DNA from: Paralvinella palmiformis | Lineage: Eukaryota; Annelida; Polychaeta; Terebellida; Alvinellidae | Length of the DNA stretch: 64,000 bases | Direction of reading: 5' to 3' | Assembly (NCBI GenBank): GCA_025642065.1 | Contig: JAODUP010000021.1 | Location: 626,001 to 690,000, forward strand | Shown here: piece after piece, positions 35,893 through 51,200 of the stretch | Numbering within the stretch: the stretch's first letter is position 1 | Layout of the letters: each line of letters begins with the position of its first letter | Program-made: the position numbers and the translations under genes | Notes under the pieces: model-generated | What the model saw: only the letters and a program-made list of their open reading frames with translations | Told to the model about the DNA's origin: nothing | Database searches by the model: none

Positions 35893-36805
35893 ACATATAT
35901 AAAGGCTTGGCATGTTTTTTCTGTGTATAAAATTTATGTACAGAAAAAACATGGGCCCAAGTCTTTATACTACAAATCTTACTGAATTGTGACAGAAATA
36001 ATTGCTAAATCAATAGGAAACAAAATATATATCAATATATAAAATAAAATTGGAATAAGGCACTGGCCAGAGAATTTTAAATTGTCAATCTAGACTCTAG
36101 ATGATTTATGAGGGGCCTGAATCCGGAGAAGAGACTTCATGCTGAGACAAGTGTAATGTCTTACCAGCTGAAGTTTCACACACACACATGCACACACACG
36201 TGCATGCACAGACACATACATATACACATTTTTACAAACAAATTTACTATATTTTTTAACCAAACTATCCAGTGCCATAATCAACTCCATGGAATGTATT
36301 GTCTTTAGACGTCAGCTACCACTGTGCAGTCCACAGACAAATTTCTTGTCCAGATAGACACTTACTTGTGGCTAAATTGGATAGTGAAATTAGATGACAG
36401 GTCATTAATGAGTTGGTAGAGTTGAACCAACGTCCACTCAGACTTACCCACAATAAGGAGCTATAGGACTACCAGTAAAAGTGATGTATTAAGATGAGAC
36501 CAACAAGGAATTGGTTAATTTAGTGAAAAACATTCAAAGCCATGAAAATTGTTGAATATTTTCATTGAGTTTCCAGATTTTGTGGGTGTTTAAAAAACTG
36601 GCAGAACGTAATGATTTATATTTATATTTACTTATGATGTATTCCACTTCTTGCTACTTCTTCCATGAATATAAAAAAAGTAAGCATGTAGATATTTATT
36701 AACTCACAATTTCATAGGGGTACAGATGATGTGTCTGGGGTTTCCCCTCTGAATCTTTTCCCTTATGAAACCCATTCCCCTGCAGAGTTTACTTAGATTA
36801 CTTTA

Positions 36806-36836
36806 TGTGTGTGTGTGTGTGTGTATGTGTGTGTGT
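36806..36836. repeat. (GT)n microsatellite
   Basis: About 15 units with one TATG interruption. Confidence 0.93.
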
Positions 36837-38403
36837 TAATGTGACAAGATATTGTGTATGTGGAATACATTGTGCATGCATACAGTACACAGTGCATTTG
36901 ATTAATTCTCCTTTTGGACTAGATGACTGTACATCGATATGGCCAGTGTTGAAGCATCCATTTAAAACAGCTACAACCATAGTCATGATTCCGTTCAATG
37001 GAACAAGCCAACACATGACCATTAATTCTTATAAGTGTCTTTCATATGGATCAAATTTTTTATTGAAGCAGTTGTATACTTAAATAAGGTACTATTTTGA
37101 AACAGGAAGATATTTCTATAGTAATGTCACACGTGGTTGTTTCTTTTCCATGTCACATTGAGGGTGTATATTGTATCATTACATTTGGCTTAGCCATATC
37201 TGAATGACAGAATATGTCAGAAGTCACCCACTGGAAACCTTTCTATAAAATCCCACTGTAGTCAATGGGCATGAAATAAGTTGTATAGCATCACATTTTG
37301 TAGTGGAAATAATTTTATATTGCAGATTTTGCTGTGCAGTGTTGATGATTTTTAAATTTTGTTTTATTTACTCTGTGTGTGTGTGAACAATGTTTTTTTG
37401 TTGTAACCTTAAGGACCACTAATCACTTCTTCATCATTGGCTCACAATGATTCAGCATTCCTTCAGAGATTATTAATTTAATTTTTCTGCGCATGACCAA
37501 ACTATTTGCAATCGTTTATTTACACAGTTTGTGAAACTTGGATGTATAAAACCCTTTACTACATTTGACACAGTTAAAACATGGCTAATAAAAAATTGTT
37601 GTTGCTTCAAATCTAAATTTTTGTGAAGTTTATTGTTGCAAGCTATTATTATTATCTCTTCAGGGCATTGTTTTCTGTTAATGTCAGTAGAAGTATTTTT
37701 TCAATTATGTTGTAGTGGGACTAGGATTCTTCCTTTCTAGATCAAAAATCAGTATAAATGGAAAATATGTTTGAACATTATCCAGAAATGTGTAATTTGT
37801 AATGAGGATAGACGGATAGATACTAAATACAAGTTTACTTGTAGTAGTGATAGATAGAAATGATTACTGTGTGTAAATAGTTGTCCATTATTTAAGTTTA
37901 GTTAGAAGTTGGGAAATTAGTAAATGTTTCATCTCTGCATACATATCGTACAGTTATTTTTATTTTGGAAAGAGATGAGCCCACTATAACAATCTCCAGT
38001 GTCTGCTCATAAAATGTTAGTTGACATTTGAAGAAAGCATGAATGAATTAATAATGCTGGGCGTTTGTTTCTTTAATTGGGAGACCATGCAACATGTTTG
38101 ATGCTGCTTTATGCACAGGACACTATTAGTCATTGGGCTTTTAGCAAGAACTTTGGAATGGAATGACTGCAGATAGAATAGAAGCTATGTGCAATATTGA
38201 AATAACTAATTGTATTATTTGCTTAAAATGTTGCAGGACTGTTTAATGGGTAGTCTAGCAATCATAAATCAGAACTATATAACATATTCCATCAGAAACA
38301 TCCAACTTGGAAAAATGTTCATGATGAAAGAATCCTGTCCTTTCTCAGTGGTGAGCAGGTGTTCATGACCTGTGTCATTATGTTGTCACTGTTTTCTTCA
38401 ACA

Positions 38404-38404
38404 A

Positions 38405-38455
<51 letters not shown>
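38404..38455. repeat. (GT)n(AT)n compound microsatellite
   Basis: GT run directly followed by an AT run. Confidence 0.96.
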
Positions 38456-39900
38456 GTTTGATGTGATTGTATAAATTTGGAAAATTATAAAATGGTGTCC
38501 AGAAGTTTCTCTTAATCGAAAAAAAAGTCACAGCCAGTATAATAAACTATGATGCAAAAATTTTGTTTGCCTACAAAAATAAGTTTACATGATAACAATT
38601 CTATACATTTGTTTTAGGTTTGTTTCATTCCTGAAACCATTTATTCCTACATCCTCAGTGTACGTATAGAAGTCTTAAGTTGTGGACTTTAGTAAGTCGC
38701 TCACTGTGAAGTATTTTCACATTAATCAATTAATTAATTTTACAAACCATGTAAAAAAAACTTAAAATACATTAGCATTTTTTGGCATTCTGTTTACTAT
38801 TTTCCTAGGGATTGAATTTTGAAACATTTGAGGACTGTTTTCTTGCGTTCTTTTGTAATATAGTGCTTGTTTTCTATCAGATAGTTCCACCTATCAACAG
38901 TCATAATAATTAGGTAATTAAGAACAGCAGGCATTAAAGCAGTTAGCTTTAAATTAATTTAAACTTTATGTCAGAACAAATCAAAAGGAATACCAACTGT
39001 CAGTCATCACTTAATATGAGTTCTGATGATCAGATCCAGACACCATTAATATGTTTTCGATGTTTAGTTACTCAGTATCATACAGTTAGACCTTTAAACA
39101 TTAGTAGCGTGCTGGAAAAGAAAATACCAAAAGCATAATACTGATGTTGAAGAAAGTTCTATAATAAATGTAAATGTATTAAATAATGTATACAGAACAC
39201 ACATACACACACAACCAAACATGGATAGAGGGTGGCATGTTTTGGTATCAATGTTTAACATCAGGATTTAGTTAATAACTGTGTTATGGTAATTTGGAGT
39301 GTTGCAGGTTTGTTCATTTTTAACACAATTGTTGTTTTATGCAAACACATTAAAATATTTGATATGAATGCCAAATGGTCCATTATATTTGAATGATAAT
39401 TATTGTGTGTTATTGGTGATATTTGTATTACTTTATCTCTATGACTGACTGAACTAATAAGTGTTTGGTGAAATGTATTTGATAAACCAATTAATATAAA
39501 AGTAACAACCTTGTCATTATATCATTTTGCTGCAAACGAAAAGAATATATAATCGAGCTGTTGGTTCTGAATCAGATCCCAAATTCCAAGCAAAACATAA
39601 TGTACTTCTAAAGCTACATGGAGCGATCCGTTTTGCATTCGCAGTCATGTGGAATCACGCCCGTACGTTTACATGTTTTTCGTTTTTTGTCGTATTCACT
39701 TTCACGTATATGGAAAATCGGGTTAAACCTGAAGGCACCTCAAATTCTACTACACAATCAGTAGAATTGATAATAGGTGCGCGCGTGCGCACATTTCTAG
39801 TGATTATCAAGTCTGGTGTTAAAGGATGGGAAATACAATAATTATTCCCATGTTTAAATTTATTTTGGCTATTAATGATGCAGTGTTATTGACCTATTGG

Positions 39901-39932
<32 letters not shown>

Positions 39933-41866
39933 GCTATAGATTAAATAGAAAGTGTTCTGAGAGACTGTTTGTTTCCATTTAAATGGAGGTCCATGTAATG
40001 TAACAGACACAAACCTGGCTGCATTTTCAAAACAGTGATGATGATGTTGTTGTCTTTATTGTTGTTTAAGATTAGCCTACAACAGAACTGTTTACATCTG
40101 TTACGGCATTTGTCATCTAGGTGCGTGCGTGCGTTCGTGTGTGTGTGTGTGTGTACACTGGGTGCCATGTGTTGGTCAATGGGAGCTCCCTCTATGTAGG
40201 TTAACTGGCTGTTGTTGGTAGAGGGTATCTGCGGGTCAGCGTGTTGGAAGCTTGCCAAGTATTACGGCACTACTCTGACCCAGAGGCCAGCAGTTAGGCT
40301 TTCGAGCAGAGTCCATCTTTGCTTTACATGGCTGAAGTCCTGTCTCTACATAATGAACTAATCCTTATTTTTTGCTTCTTTTTCATCACAGCCTTCCATG
40401 TCATCATCATCATCTTTCCTCTTTTGTGTCCCAATGCCTGTCTGCTACTGGACATGGTTCGAGGGAAGTTAATGATAGGCTTTAATAATATTGTTGACTT
40501 AGTCATTTTCTCCTTGTGTTGTGATTTATCCAACACATCTTTTGATAACCACGACTGTGAGTAAAGATGACTTACATCTGTAGCTGACTGCTGCCGGTTA
40601 TAGCGCAGCTGTAATCTTCTCCTTTGTGCATTGTTTGGATAGCATCATCAACAAGTGAGGTTTTGTCAGCGTGATCAAATTTAACATATGTGGGAAGAAA
40701 GTCCATTTCACTGTGATCAAAAGACACATAGAAATGTAAGGTGATGTTGGCGAAGCATTAGATTACCAGAAATGGTTCACCTACCCAGCCTCGATCACCC
40801 CCTGAAAATAGTTTTAGTACTCTTGTTGGTGAGAAATCAAATACAGACAAGTGAACCATTGAACTATAATGCCTACACCTAATGTGTCACTGATGGCCTG
40901 TGTGACCAGGAGAAGAATGGTCAGTGTCCAAAACAAAACTGTTTTATTATGAGATAATGACTTGTCTGAAAATATAGCTCATCACCTTATTACATCTCTA
41001 TGTCTGAAGATGGTGTTAATGTGCGATTGTGCCCTATAATCACATGGGAAAATTAGAGGTTCAAAACATGTGCTGGATTAATTAGAAATGCTTCAAATTT
41101 AAATGTGCCTACTTTATTGTTTATTAGTTTGTACTTATTCTTGTCTAAGGACTTTGTGTAATTGATCTAGTGCTTTGATGTCTTATAATAGTTCTTATGC
41201 TACTTAATACTGAGAACTTTAACCAACGGAAAATGGTAACATTACCTTCTCTATGTGAACGTCTGAAGGTAAAATAAGAATTGGAAATGTTTGAAATTTC
41301 AGTCTTCTGATAATAACGACATTATTACAACAAAATGTATGTTGTGTGTGTGTGTGTTTGTGTGTGTGCATGAATGCTTGCACGCGTGTGCGCGTTATCA
41401 TTCCTTTCATGCATCCATGCACTCATGGCTAATGCACAAGAATGTTTCTTATATGTCTGGCAAATAATTCTGTTTTGTTCAACTTTGTTAAGAATCCATT
41501 CACATCTAAAAAGAATGTGAAACACATTGTATTTTCTCCAGAAAAGCTGAATAATAATGTCTGAGTGGTGAGTTGTCAGGTCCAAGGGGTTAGGGAGCTT
41601 CTTTTGTGTGTCATTTCATTGAGAATAACCTGGATAACTTAATAACAGTGTTTTGGTGACCCTTTCTAACTCGTCTTGTGTCCTGTATTGTAAAGACCAA
41701 ATAACAGTCTCTTGGTGAACCATGTATCTCCAAGTGTTTATAGGGAAAGTATATTATAGGAGTAGTTATGCTGGACATGCATGTGCACACATGAACATTC
41801 ACGCATGTACACACACGCGCACATGTTTGCACATACTTAAAAACATCATGTGTTAGTATTTGTTTT

Positions 41867-41871
41867 ACACA

Positions 41872-41917
<46 letters not shown>
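41867..41917. repeat. (AC)n(AG)n compound microsatellite
   Basis: AC run followed by AG run. Confidence 0.96.
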
Positions 41918-41922
<5 letters not shown>

Positions 41923-42099
41923 CATATTGGTGGTTACAATATACCGCAATGCATGTCCATCTATAAATGTGTTCCCTCTCTGTTGATTAGCTGTTCTAGC
42001 GCTTGCTATGGTAAAGTTGGAAGAAGGCCAATGGCCAGTCAGTCAGTGTGTTGTTTCATCAGTTGGTCATAGTACAGGTCACTTGAGCAGTTACTCCAC

Positions 42100-42907
42100 C
42101 ACTGGGTCAGTGACTAGCTAAACTTCAGCAGCAAAAGGGGTTGTCCGCCAGGCCAGTTCACTGTTGTGGTCAGTATACCAGTAGGTTAGAAAATGATTCT
42201 ACATGTGCTGGTAGTGATGCATGCCTCCATGTCGAAAGCTGGCCAGCCAATGTGCAGGCTCGTCACAGATCTGATGCCTTTGCCCCAGCATTGCTGAGAA
42301 AAATAAGAATGGACCAACTCATTGTGGTCTTTCGTAGGAATTTGATCCACTGAATGTTGGAGTTAAGCTCAGTGAGGTGTGTCAAACCGGTCATCTCGTC
42401 ACTGTCACGCTGCAGTGTGTTTTGTATGTTTTGGTCAGTTAGACACGAAGTGGTAGCTCTGGTTCTCAGTGAGTTGTTCTAACTTTGGACTGGTGCTCTC
42501 CAGTTGTTGTCCTAGCCGTAGGAAAACACCTTGTACAGTTAGGAGATGGTGTTGTGCTGGCGTTCTATTAGGAGTGATGTAAAGGAAGCTGTCATTCCCG
42601 TTTCTATGCTGACCCGTGTTGCTGTTGTTGCTGCTGCTGTGTAATTCGAATGAGCCCGGTTATGGTAAGAGTAGGTACCGAGTTCCGGGAATACTGCCAC
42701 TTAGTTCTATTGCAGATCTATTGCTGATAGGGCATGTTGTGATATCGATGTAGATATGATACCTCTATATTGGGTTCCGATATCGAAAGAACAACTGAAT
42801 GCTGACCACTGATGTTGGGATGATCTAAAGTTGGACGGTAAGAGCCACCGAAGCCATGAGAGTGTGGTAACTTAACAGTCCAAATAAAGTCTAGGAGAGC
42901 TACAGAT
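42100..42907 (+). promoter_or_regulatory. Candidate promoter and 5' UTR of RXR exon 1a
   Basis: More CpG-rich and less repetitive than the surrounding intron, directly upstream of the ATG at 42908. It contains a (GCT)n-like tract near 42625-42640. No TATA box clearly placed. Positional inference. Confidence 0.35.
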
Positions 42908-43055
42908 ATGGATAGGAATCTGCCAGATACAATTAGAGCCGACTCGCTGGTGTTTCCCAGCCTTACCGAAGTAGATGCCATTAGCAATGGCAATGCTGTT
43001 GGTGGATTTGATACAAACTCCGCCATTACCTTTGGCCAGTTCATTGAATTCGCAG
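42908..43055 (+). CDS. RXR: RXR candidate alternative first coding exon 1a
   Basis: The ATG has an in-frame TGA 17 codons upstream (42857). It encodes 49 residues, [14 protein letters not shown] onward to GQFIEFA, mixing acidic and hydrophobic residues as in activation domains. It then ends with one base of the next codon at a strong donor (GTAAGA, 43056). That phase fits the acceptor at 54243 and would give Glu at the junction. Composition and phase make it convincing as coding sequence. The link to RXR across an 11-kb intron is inferred. Confidence 0.65.
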
Positions 43056-43402
43056 GTAAGAATTTCATGATTGATAGACTCTTCGTGTTTAATGATATAA
43101 CATTAGTATCTGGGTGTTGCGTTTGTCACTTTGTGTTCATTGGTGTGCGTCGGTGTGTGTGTGTGTGCTCGTGTGTTCGTGCATGCATATGTGCGCGCGC
43201 GGACGCATACCTGCCTGATTTTTCTACCTCTTTAGTGTATCCAGAGTGTATATAAACATGTCAGCTAACCATTAGCTTAACCCTTAGGACTATCATAATG
43301 GTGATTTATGGGTGTGTCATAAATGCATATAATTGAGAAATAAAGGTATCTATGTATGCAGGCACATATTCCCATTAGACTCTATAGATACACTGTATAC
43401 AG

Positions 43403-43496
<94 letters not shown>

Positions 43497-45258
43497 CACT
43501 GACACACACACGCACGCACAAAGTCAGTAAGTCAATGTACAAAAATAGTTGTGCTTAATGTGCCACTGTGAAGGATCTGCATGCAGGGCAGGGCGCCTCC
43601 GTGGTCTAGCGGTAGCGTGTTGGACCACAGATCACTACCACCCGTGTTCGAATCTCGGCGTGGGCATATCTGAAGGTTGTTTCGTCTTTGTCTTCGCTTC
43701 ATTACCTATGGAGGTCGCTCGGCCCATTTAGCCTACCATGTGCACAAAAGTGGCCGTAAAACATCAATCATCATCTAAAGGATCTGCAATTATCAGTTAT
43801 TATAAACCTTGTACATTATAGAATCAACCAACCTGTGTAATTAGAAATCTACATCATGAAATACAGCAATCACTGAGTTTTGTAAAGGGCCATGAATCAT
43901 AATGTAGATGTGTCAAAAACCATTAACAAATTTATATAACTTATGATACGGATAACAGCTGCAGTGTGACACATGTGAAAACAGCCATACTTCATAGACT
44001 TCATTTCTTGATAATGTATCTTGTAACGTTTACTAATTTTCAGTCACACACACACACATACACATGTAGATGTGTTTTCTTCCACTTTTTCTGTAATCTG
44101 CATATCAATAACAAAGGTATTTATTGAAACGTTTGTAGAAGGTGATTTATACATTTGTTTAAATGCAACTTGCTACGGTGACGTCAGTGGAGTACATGTA
44201 CAAGGTTACCATAGCTAGCTTGCACCTTTTGACATTATATTGATCGTTGTTAATTCTAATCGTTGCCTAACAAATCCACAACTTTGCGCTGTTTAAAGGT
44301 GCAATGATTTTCCCCAACTGAAGTGCTTAATAGGCCTAATTGATCCTGCCTGTCATACCTGGACGACAGAAGATTACCTGCACAAGTTATAGTTCTACCC
44401 TGCTACAAGAACAAAGAGGCCCTCAGTTTGTTGCCCCTCGACATCAAACTATATCATAATGTGTGTTTATGTGTGGAAAAGCACAATGTTACTTGTGTAG
44501 GGGTTTGTTGTCTGATGTATGTCATGTAATGAATGACGTGTGGCTTACTAGTTGTGGTGGTTTAGTTCTTTCGGAGGTTGCCGAGTACTCTTTCGTTTTT
44601 TTTTAAACATGATATATTTAAAGCTGGCCTGTACTGGACGGCCTATAGCGTGAAGGTAAAGTTCACCGGGTACACTAGTTGGCGATCATTACTTGGAAAT
44701 ACCTGGTGCCTTTTGTCAAAAACATTATACTAAGAAATCATGCCACTCTCTGGCTCGCTTTTTTCCTACTTTCAAACTACCCCAGCCTACAGACTGTTCC
44801 GGTATACAACAACATAAATACACTGTGTATACAAACATGAAGACTTGGGCATTCATTTACTCCCAAACAGGCCCACTGACACACACACACACACACACAC
44901 ACACAGAGAGAGAGACTTATATAGCTGTAACTTTTTACATCACAGCCTTATGTTTACAGTTGTAAGTTACAGTTAATAATAACCACAACAGTTATTAGTT
45001 ATCAAAGAAGTTATAAGCTGATGATATTAGTATAATGAGTACTGTTGTTATTAACATTCAGCGGTACTATCTAAATACACACCTTTTTAAGGTTGCTTTC
45101 ACAGATAAATAATAATTATCGTTTAAATCTCGTTTAGGGTTTTGACAGATATATTATTTGGGGTATTATTATATTACATATTATTTGTACAGCACCTTTG
45201 AATGGCTCCTGCTATCACTGTGTATGATTTATTGATAATTTTTTTATACACGCACACA

Positions 45259-45303
<45 letters not shown>

Positions 45304-46208
45304 GAGTGACAGAGAGCTGGCGCCCAGAGATAAAACCTGTTAATAAAAATCAGTACTTGTGCATTATTTTTTGTTTGTTCAGAGGTCTAGTTGAATACTT
45401 TCTGTTGGCATTAATGTTTTATGGGATTTTGAAAGACGCTTTTCATGATATTGAGTTTAACTTGCTATGTTTACTTGGTGAACTTGTTAAATATCAGCAT
45501 GAATCGTGCGGGAGGTATTCAGTATTTAATTAACATTCTGACGTCGGTAAAATTTTGGCAGGTATTGTGATCTTGGCTTTTGTCAATAATTTGTTGTCAT
45601 CGGGGGTTTTACATGGAATATAACCTGGTAAGTAAGATTGAATGTAGTACACTGAACAGAGCGCGCGCGCATGCACGTACACAAAGACACACACACACTT
45701 TCTCTAACGTATGCATATATGCATTTATTATGTACACACCTACTCGCCTGGGCCCGGTTTTGTCATCTTATAATATACACGTTCTCGTACAATATGCAAA
45801 GTAATGAAAGTGTATTACACCAATCATTTAGCTGCCAGTTTGGTAGAACATGTAACAGTGATAGAACTAGTGATTTGATTTGTAATATTATAGTCGGAAC
45901 TTAGTGTTGGTTATATCATTTTTAATTCACCTATTTCTCAGCAGTTGTAAATCCACCGTCAGTAATTGGCATTAGCTTAGAGAGGGTCAAAACTTTGCTG
46001 TCGGTGTCAGTGGCCAGATTGTGACACTGTGTGTTTAGTGCTAGCCTAGCCACCATGGTGTGATGTATTGCTGACATAACGTAAATATATTTGTTTCTTG
46101 GTTGCCATAATGACAGTTGTTTAGAGCGTCCTGTTGTATAGTATATCACAGGTGACCACTGATTGGGGGATGATAATTTTTATAGGGCTATGGTTAAACT
46201 TATAACGT

Positions 46209-46252
<44 letters not shown>

Positions 46253-46437
46253 TGTGTGAGGGCAGTATGTCACACATTAGATAGGCTATGATGATGGCAG
46301 GTTGTTTTTTGTGGCTAGTTCAAAGGTTAGTAACACAGGATCATATGGTTTGTTGTCACTGTAAACGTACTGTGGGATGACCTCACTTTGATCTCAGTAC
46401 AGAAAAGTATGCAATGGGACGCCCCCCCTCTATAATC

Positions 46438-46477
<40 letters not shown>

Positions 46478-48214
46478 GTGTGTGTGTGTGCAGGATCTGA
46501 CTAAGTATATGTCTACTGTATATTAGATATAAACTTTTGACAAGAAACATTATACTTTGGATTAACTACATTTAAATTTTATGAACAATGAGTGACTACT
46601 TGTATGAAGATTGAATAAAATGATCCAAGTGTCATACTATTGTTCTTTATTACTATACTACTTATACTGTGGCCAGAGAGATTCTACTGGTGTTCACGCT
46701 TGCACACACACACACACACACACACATATAGATAGATATATCATGCCGCCAAATATTGATTTTGTGTGTGTTTTCATGGCATCACCTTGTGTCAATCTAA
46801 ATAATCACATTCCTTGATAAGCTTTTCATCTGTTAAGCAATAATAATAATTTAAGTAATCTGTCTCTGTCTTAGATGGGATATTGTTTTTGGTTTAGTCA
46901 TATTTCTGCTGAACTGTGGGACCCACATTGTCCCCCAAGAGATCTGATATCCTCTACTATCACCACAACTACCGCCATCACTAGGACCACCATCATCATA
47001 ATTGTCAATACCACACATTAACTGTCATTTTTATGTGTTATAATCACATTTAGAACCATGACGTTAGCCATTCAGTTATGAATACCCGTTGTTTGGCAAG
47101 CTGCTGTTCTGTGAAAGGATGGCTAAAGATTTTCTAATAATGTGCAGGAAATGAGAAAATGGTGTGAGCAAAATGAACAGAACTGATGTGCGGTTCAGAA
47201 GAGAGAGAGAAAAAAACCCGAACTGGCCAGTTATCAGTGAAGCTAGCTATACCACCTACACAGCATTAACATTATTGCTAATGTTCTATATAGATTAGAT
47301 AAGCTTACAACTGTGTCACTTAGCCGTTTCTATTGAAATCAACCAGCCTCGTTGGGACTGTTCCGTGTAGTTTGAGCCTAATAATGGCTCGGAGTCGGTG
47401 TGAGCCGGTGGAAGTTTTTGCTGGCCTACAAAACGGCCATCTAACTATATACCAGCTAGTGTTAGGTGAAATAAGTGCAGTTGATAATATCTTCACATGG
47501 GCTGAGAAGCCTTGGAGCTGACTGACATACACGGTACGGCCCAAACCCGCACCACGGCCACACGGCCACATTTCTGATAATTACATAAATAGCTGTAAAA
47601 AGTCTGTCGGATCCACTTCACTCTAGGCTGAAGAACAGCTGAAGGCTGACGGGCGGCTGTCTCTGTGTGGTGCATAGCTCTCGTTTAGTTAAACAGGAGT
47701 TCTCCGATATTTGATTGTTATACCGCGGTTAGCTTATGCTAAATAAGAAGCTGTGATGTTGGGTACAGGATATGGTAAATCTCAGCTTTGTGTGGACTAT
47801 GGTGGTATGGCTGGTAGGACTGTCCAGCAGCATACAGGCTGTCTATCTTACTGCGGTAAGTGTACACACTATACTGCTGTAGCTTCATACTGTACTCTGG
47901 TAACCTTTGTGTCCTCACTGAACTCTGTGTGTGTGTGTGTGTGTGTGGTCACCAGCTGTCATAAAATTTGCTTGATTAATGGAGTAATTAATTTTCAAAT
48001 GTAACATATTTCTTGTTATGTTATGATTCACCAAAAGTAATGGTATACGCCACGTTATAAGACATATCTATCCATCCCAGACTTGGACTATGTGCTTTTG
48101 CTATAGATAATACCCTGACATCAGACACACTGTGTATCGTTATTAAAGAGGTGGTTAATAATTAGCGATCAGTGATTATACTACTTCTGATTATAACACT
48201 ATTAATCAATAGCT

Positions 48215-48258
<44 letters not shown>

Positions 48259-51200
48259 ACTGTTAAATATATTATGTGTTAAGGCGTAGCATATAATAAC
48301 CAAGGTGTTGTGTATTAGATGTATATATTACAGTGTGTGTGTGGGGGGGGGGCGCTATTACACCAGTGTTAACTGATAGGAGATTAGGTTAACTGATTTA
48401 TTAGATTTAGTTCACAGTTCAGCGATAGAGAGGGGAAGAGTAATGTAAAATACTCTGAAGATGCTCTTCTTCATCTAAAAAATCGAATTAGTGAGATATT
48501 TTATACAGCTTACAAAACCTTAAGAAAAGCAGAGATACCTAGGTTTACTCCATACCTTGAGTTTGTTATCCCTAATCTATACAGCTGTGTATGTTATTTT
48601 GGTAAACCAATTACTTGCCCTGAACTACCTTTCTAAATGTTATAAAGTTCAGTTTCTAGGTTTATGGTTCCCTTTCCTCTTGAATTAACAGCCTGTTCGT
48701 TTGTTTGCTCTCCACCTGGTGGCAGCACAGTATAAGAGCAGCCCACAGCTGACTGTTTTTAACTCCATGACTAAGAGTTGTTCATGTTTTTGATTACATG
48801 CTGTTATTGTTCGAACAAAGCCAGATTGTTGCTGATAATTATCATTAATCATTTATTAAAAATAACATTATCTAAACGTACAGGAAATGGATTGGGCAAA
48901 CTACTAAGTTTTCTTTTGATTATGCATACAGGTGTTTTGTTAAATGGTTGGACAAAGAAAGTTTTTAGAAAGTCAGATTTAAAATAAAATTAACTGATGA
49001 TGACATAGATTTAGTGACAAGGGCTGGCTTTGTCTGGGCTCACAGTCTAATCAACTACCTAGAACAAGTTGTGTTTGAATACAGGGATATATTTTTATCC
49101 AATGTAAAATGCTTAATTGTTTGTTTACACTGGTTCAACTAATAGATTAAGTCTGAGTTTACCATCTGGTGAGACCCACAAAGGCCACAGAAGTAACCTT
49201 ATATCAGGCTGGTAAAATTGCATTTCACTAAGGTGTGGTTCTCTGAACATTCATAATATTGTTTTATTAATTTGTATTTATTACTGTCAAGCTAAATGGA
49301 TTGATTTGTAAGATATGATCTTACTCTTGAAGTAAGTGATTCATACAGAAATGATAGGTTTAACTTAAAATGATAACTAAACATAGGTTGCCTACTAGAA
49401 AATCACACTCCAAACCAGTGTCTCATAAACTAACCTTGAGATCATATAGCCTATATTCTACTGGCTGACTGTAATCTTGTATTCTGTAATCTTGTATTCT
49501 GTTATTTCTACTCTGAATTATAATGTATAGAAATATTTAGCACTAATTTGTTTGTAATATCACCAGCCTTAGGTCATAGTATTAGTATTTAAAGTGATAA
49601 ATTATCAGTTCTGCATATTGAGTGCGATATGTTTGGATTTTTTTCACAATACATACGCCAAGATTAAGACATTGTTTAACAGATAGAGTTGATAATGTCT
49701 TTGTTGCCTTTTTTGTGTATATTTGATACTTTTTGCATGCTCTTGTAAGAGAAAAAAGACTTCCTTGAATGTGATATAATCAGTGTTCTTTAATTGAGAC
49801 TTTGTAATTTGTTACTCATCACCATTCAAGTAATATGATCATACTTGTCCAATCGGAAGGAGCATATTAGTGTTTGAAAGTGTATATAATAAGTGTCAGA
49901 AGATGAGCAGGCATTGTTTATGTTAATTATTTATATGAAATAGACACTTTTACCCATCTTGCAATCCCTTAACTGCTCAGCAATTAGCATTTACAATGAC
50001 TAAAATAAGTTTTCCTAATACACAGCAGACAGGGCAGTATTATCTATAGGGCTGACTTAAGGCTGAAGCCAAGGGTCCCATCAATTTTGTTTCCCTTCCT
50101 ATTTTTTCCCTGTATTAACAGACCCCACGTGAATTATAATTAATTATAACTGATTCTCTAATATAACCTCTATTAATAAGATAATTAACTGCTTCCTTAT
50201 TACAGTGAAACAAGTTGTCTCTCATACTAAAACAATTATTCCTTTCATAAATGATCATAATTTTAATAAATAACAATAAAGCAATTATTCATTTCAAAAT
50301 ATTGTATTGAACAACCAAAATATACTTTCTTGAAGAATTCTATTCGGGCAGTGAAATGTTAAAAAATAATCTTGTGAGTAGAATTCTTCAGGAGACGCAG
50401 AATTGATATAGAGGGTAAGGGCTATATAAACTTTGGCTAGGGTCAGCTGTTAGTGGGGTGAAAGATTGAAGTACCGGATTGGGTTAATACGACCCTGACA
50501 ACAGGTATAAGAATTTCCCAAATAAATTATGGCATAATGCTATAACAAGAATTTCTCACTTTATGGAGTAACACACAGATAAAGCCATTCCAAATATTCC
50601 CTGCCCAGACATTCCCTGGCGTATTTTAGAATGTTAGTGATTAGGTAGCCCTTGTTATAGTTGGTGTATAATGCTTGTCTGAAAGCAGTAAGTGGCCAGG
50701 CCAGTGTTTAGAGCTCGTTACTGGTTAATATGCTCTGCTATTGTTGACCAGGGTGCACACACACACGCACATATAGTGTGTGGGAGTTGTGGCCCAAGGT
50801 ACTTTCAGCTTCACTTACCCTTTTAATTACTATCGCTATCAAATTAACAGGAAATGACAGGTGTGTTGTGTATGTTAGTATACCTGGAGATGACCCAGAC
50901 ACGAGGATGTTCCATTCAACTGTTCTCGTGCACGCACGCGCGCGTGTGTCCCAACGTGAGCTGATCAATTTAAGAACATTCATTACCTGTCGAAGTCGGC
51001 TTTCTTGTATGTAATGTTCCTGTAGACTTTGGCAAAGCATTGTCATCATTTGTTGCTTCTGGTTAATAAAGACCAAACGCGCACCAGAGAAATATTAATT
51101 AATCAGGTTGGCATTTATACAGTGAGCGGAACATAATATCTTGTGAGCAATGTGGAATGTTCTCCTGTTGTATCCTTGCCAATGGAAGAACACGGCATAT

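Larger units (their letters stand above)
28788..42100 (+). other. Putative RXR 5' intron, second part
   Basis: AT-rich sequence with low CpG. Contents: the unknown repeat at 30253-30374, an antisense SINE at 33892, poly-G/poly-C runs (about 34419-34430, 35055-35070, 35168-35178) and many dinucleotide repeats. No further gene recognised. Confidence 0.4.

Noticed and set aside
39527..39841. 104-codon plus-strand frame
   Set aside because: No ATG at the start, no known domain and no splice signals; considered chance.
40328..40556. Possible further RXR first exon (ATG followed by GTGAGT donor, phase 1)
   Set aside because: Joining it to 54243 makes TAA at the junction, so it cannot code for a receptor N terminus; its frame is an improbable hydrophobic run.
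43582..43660. tRNA gene at the SINE head
   Set aside because: A and B boxes are good, but the 3' acceptor half is absent and the segment is the start of a dispersed SINE with a target duplication.
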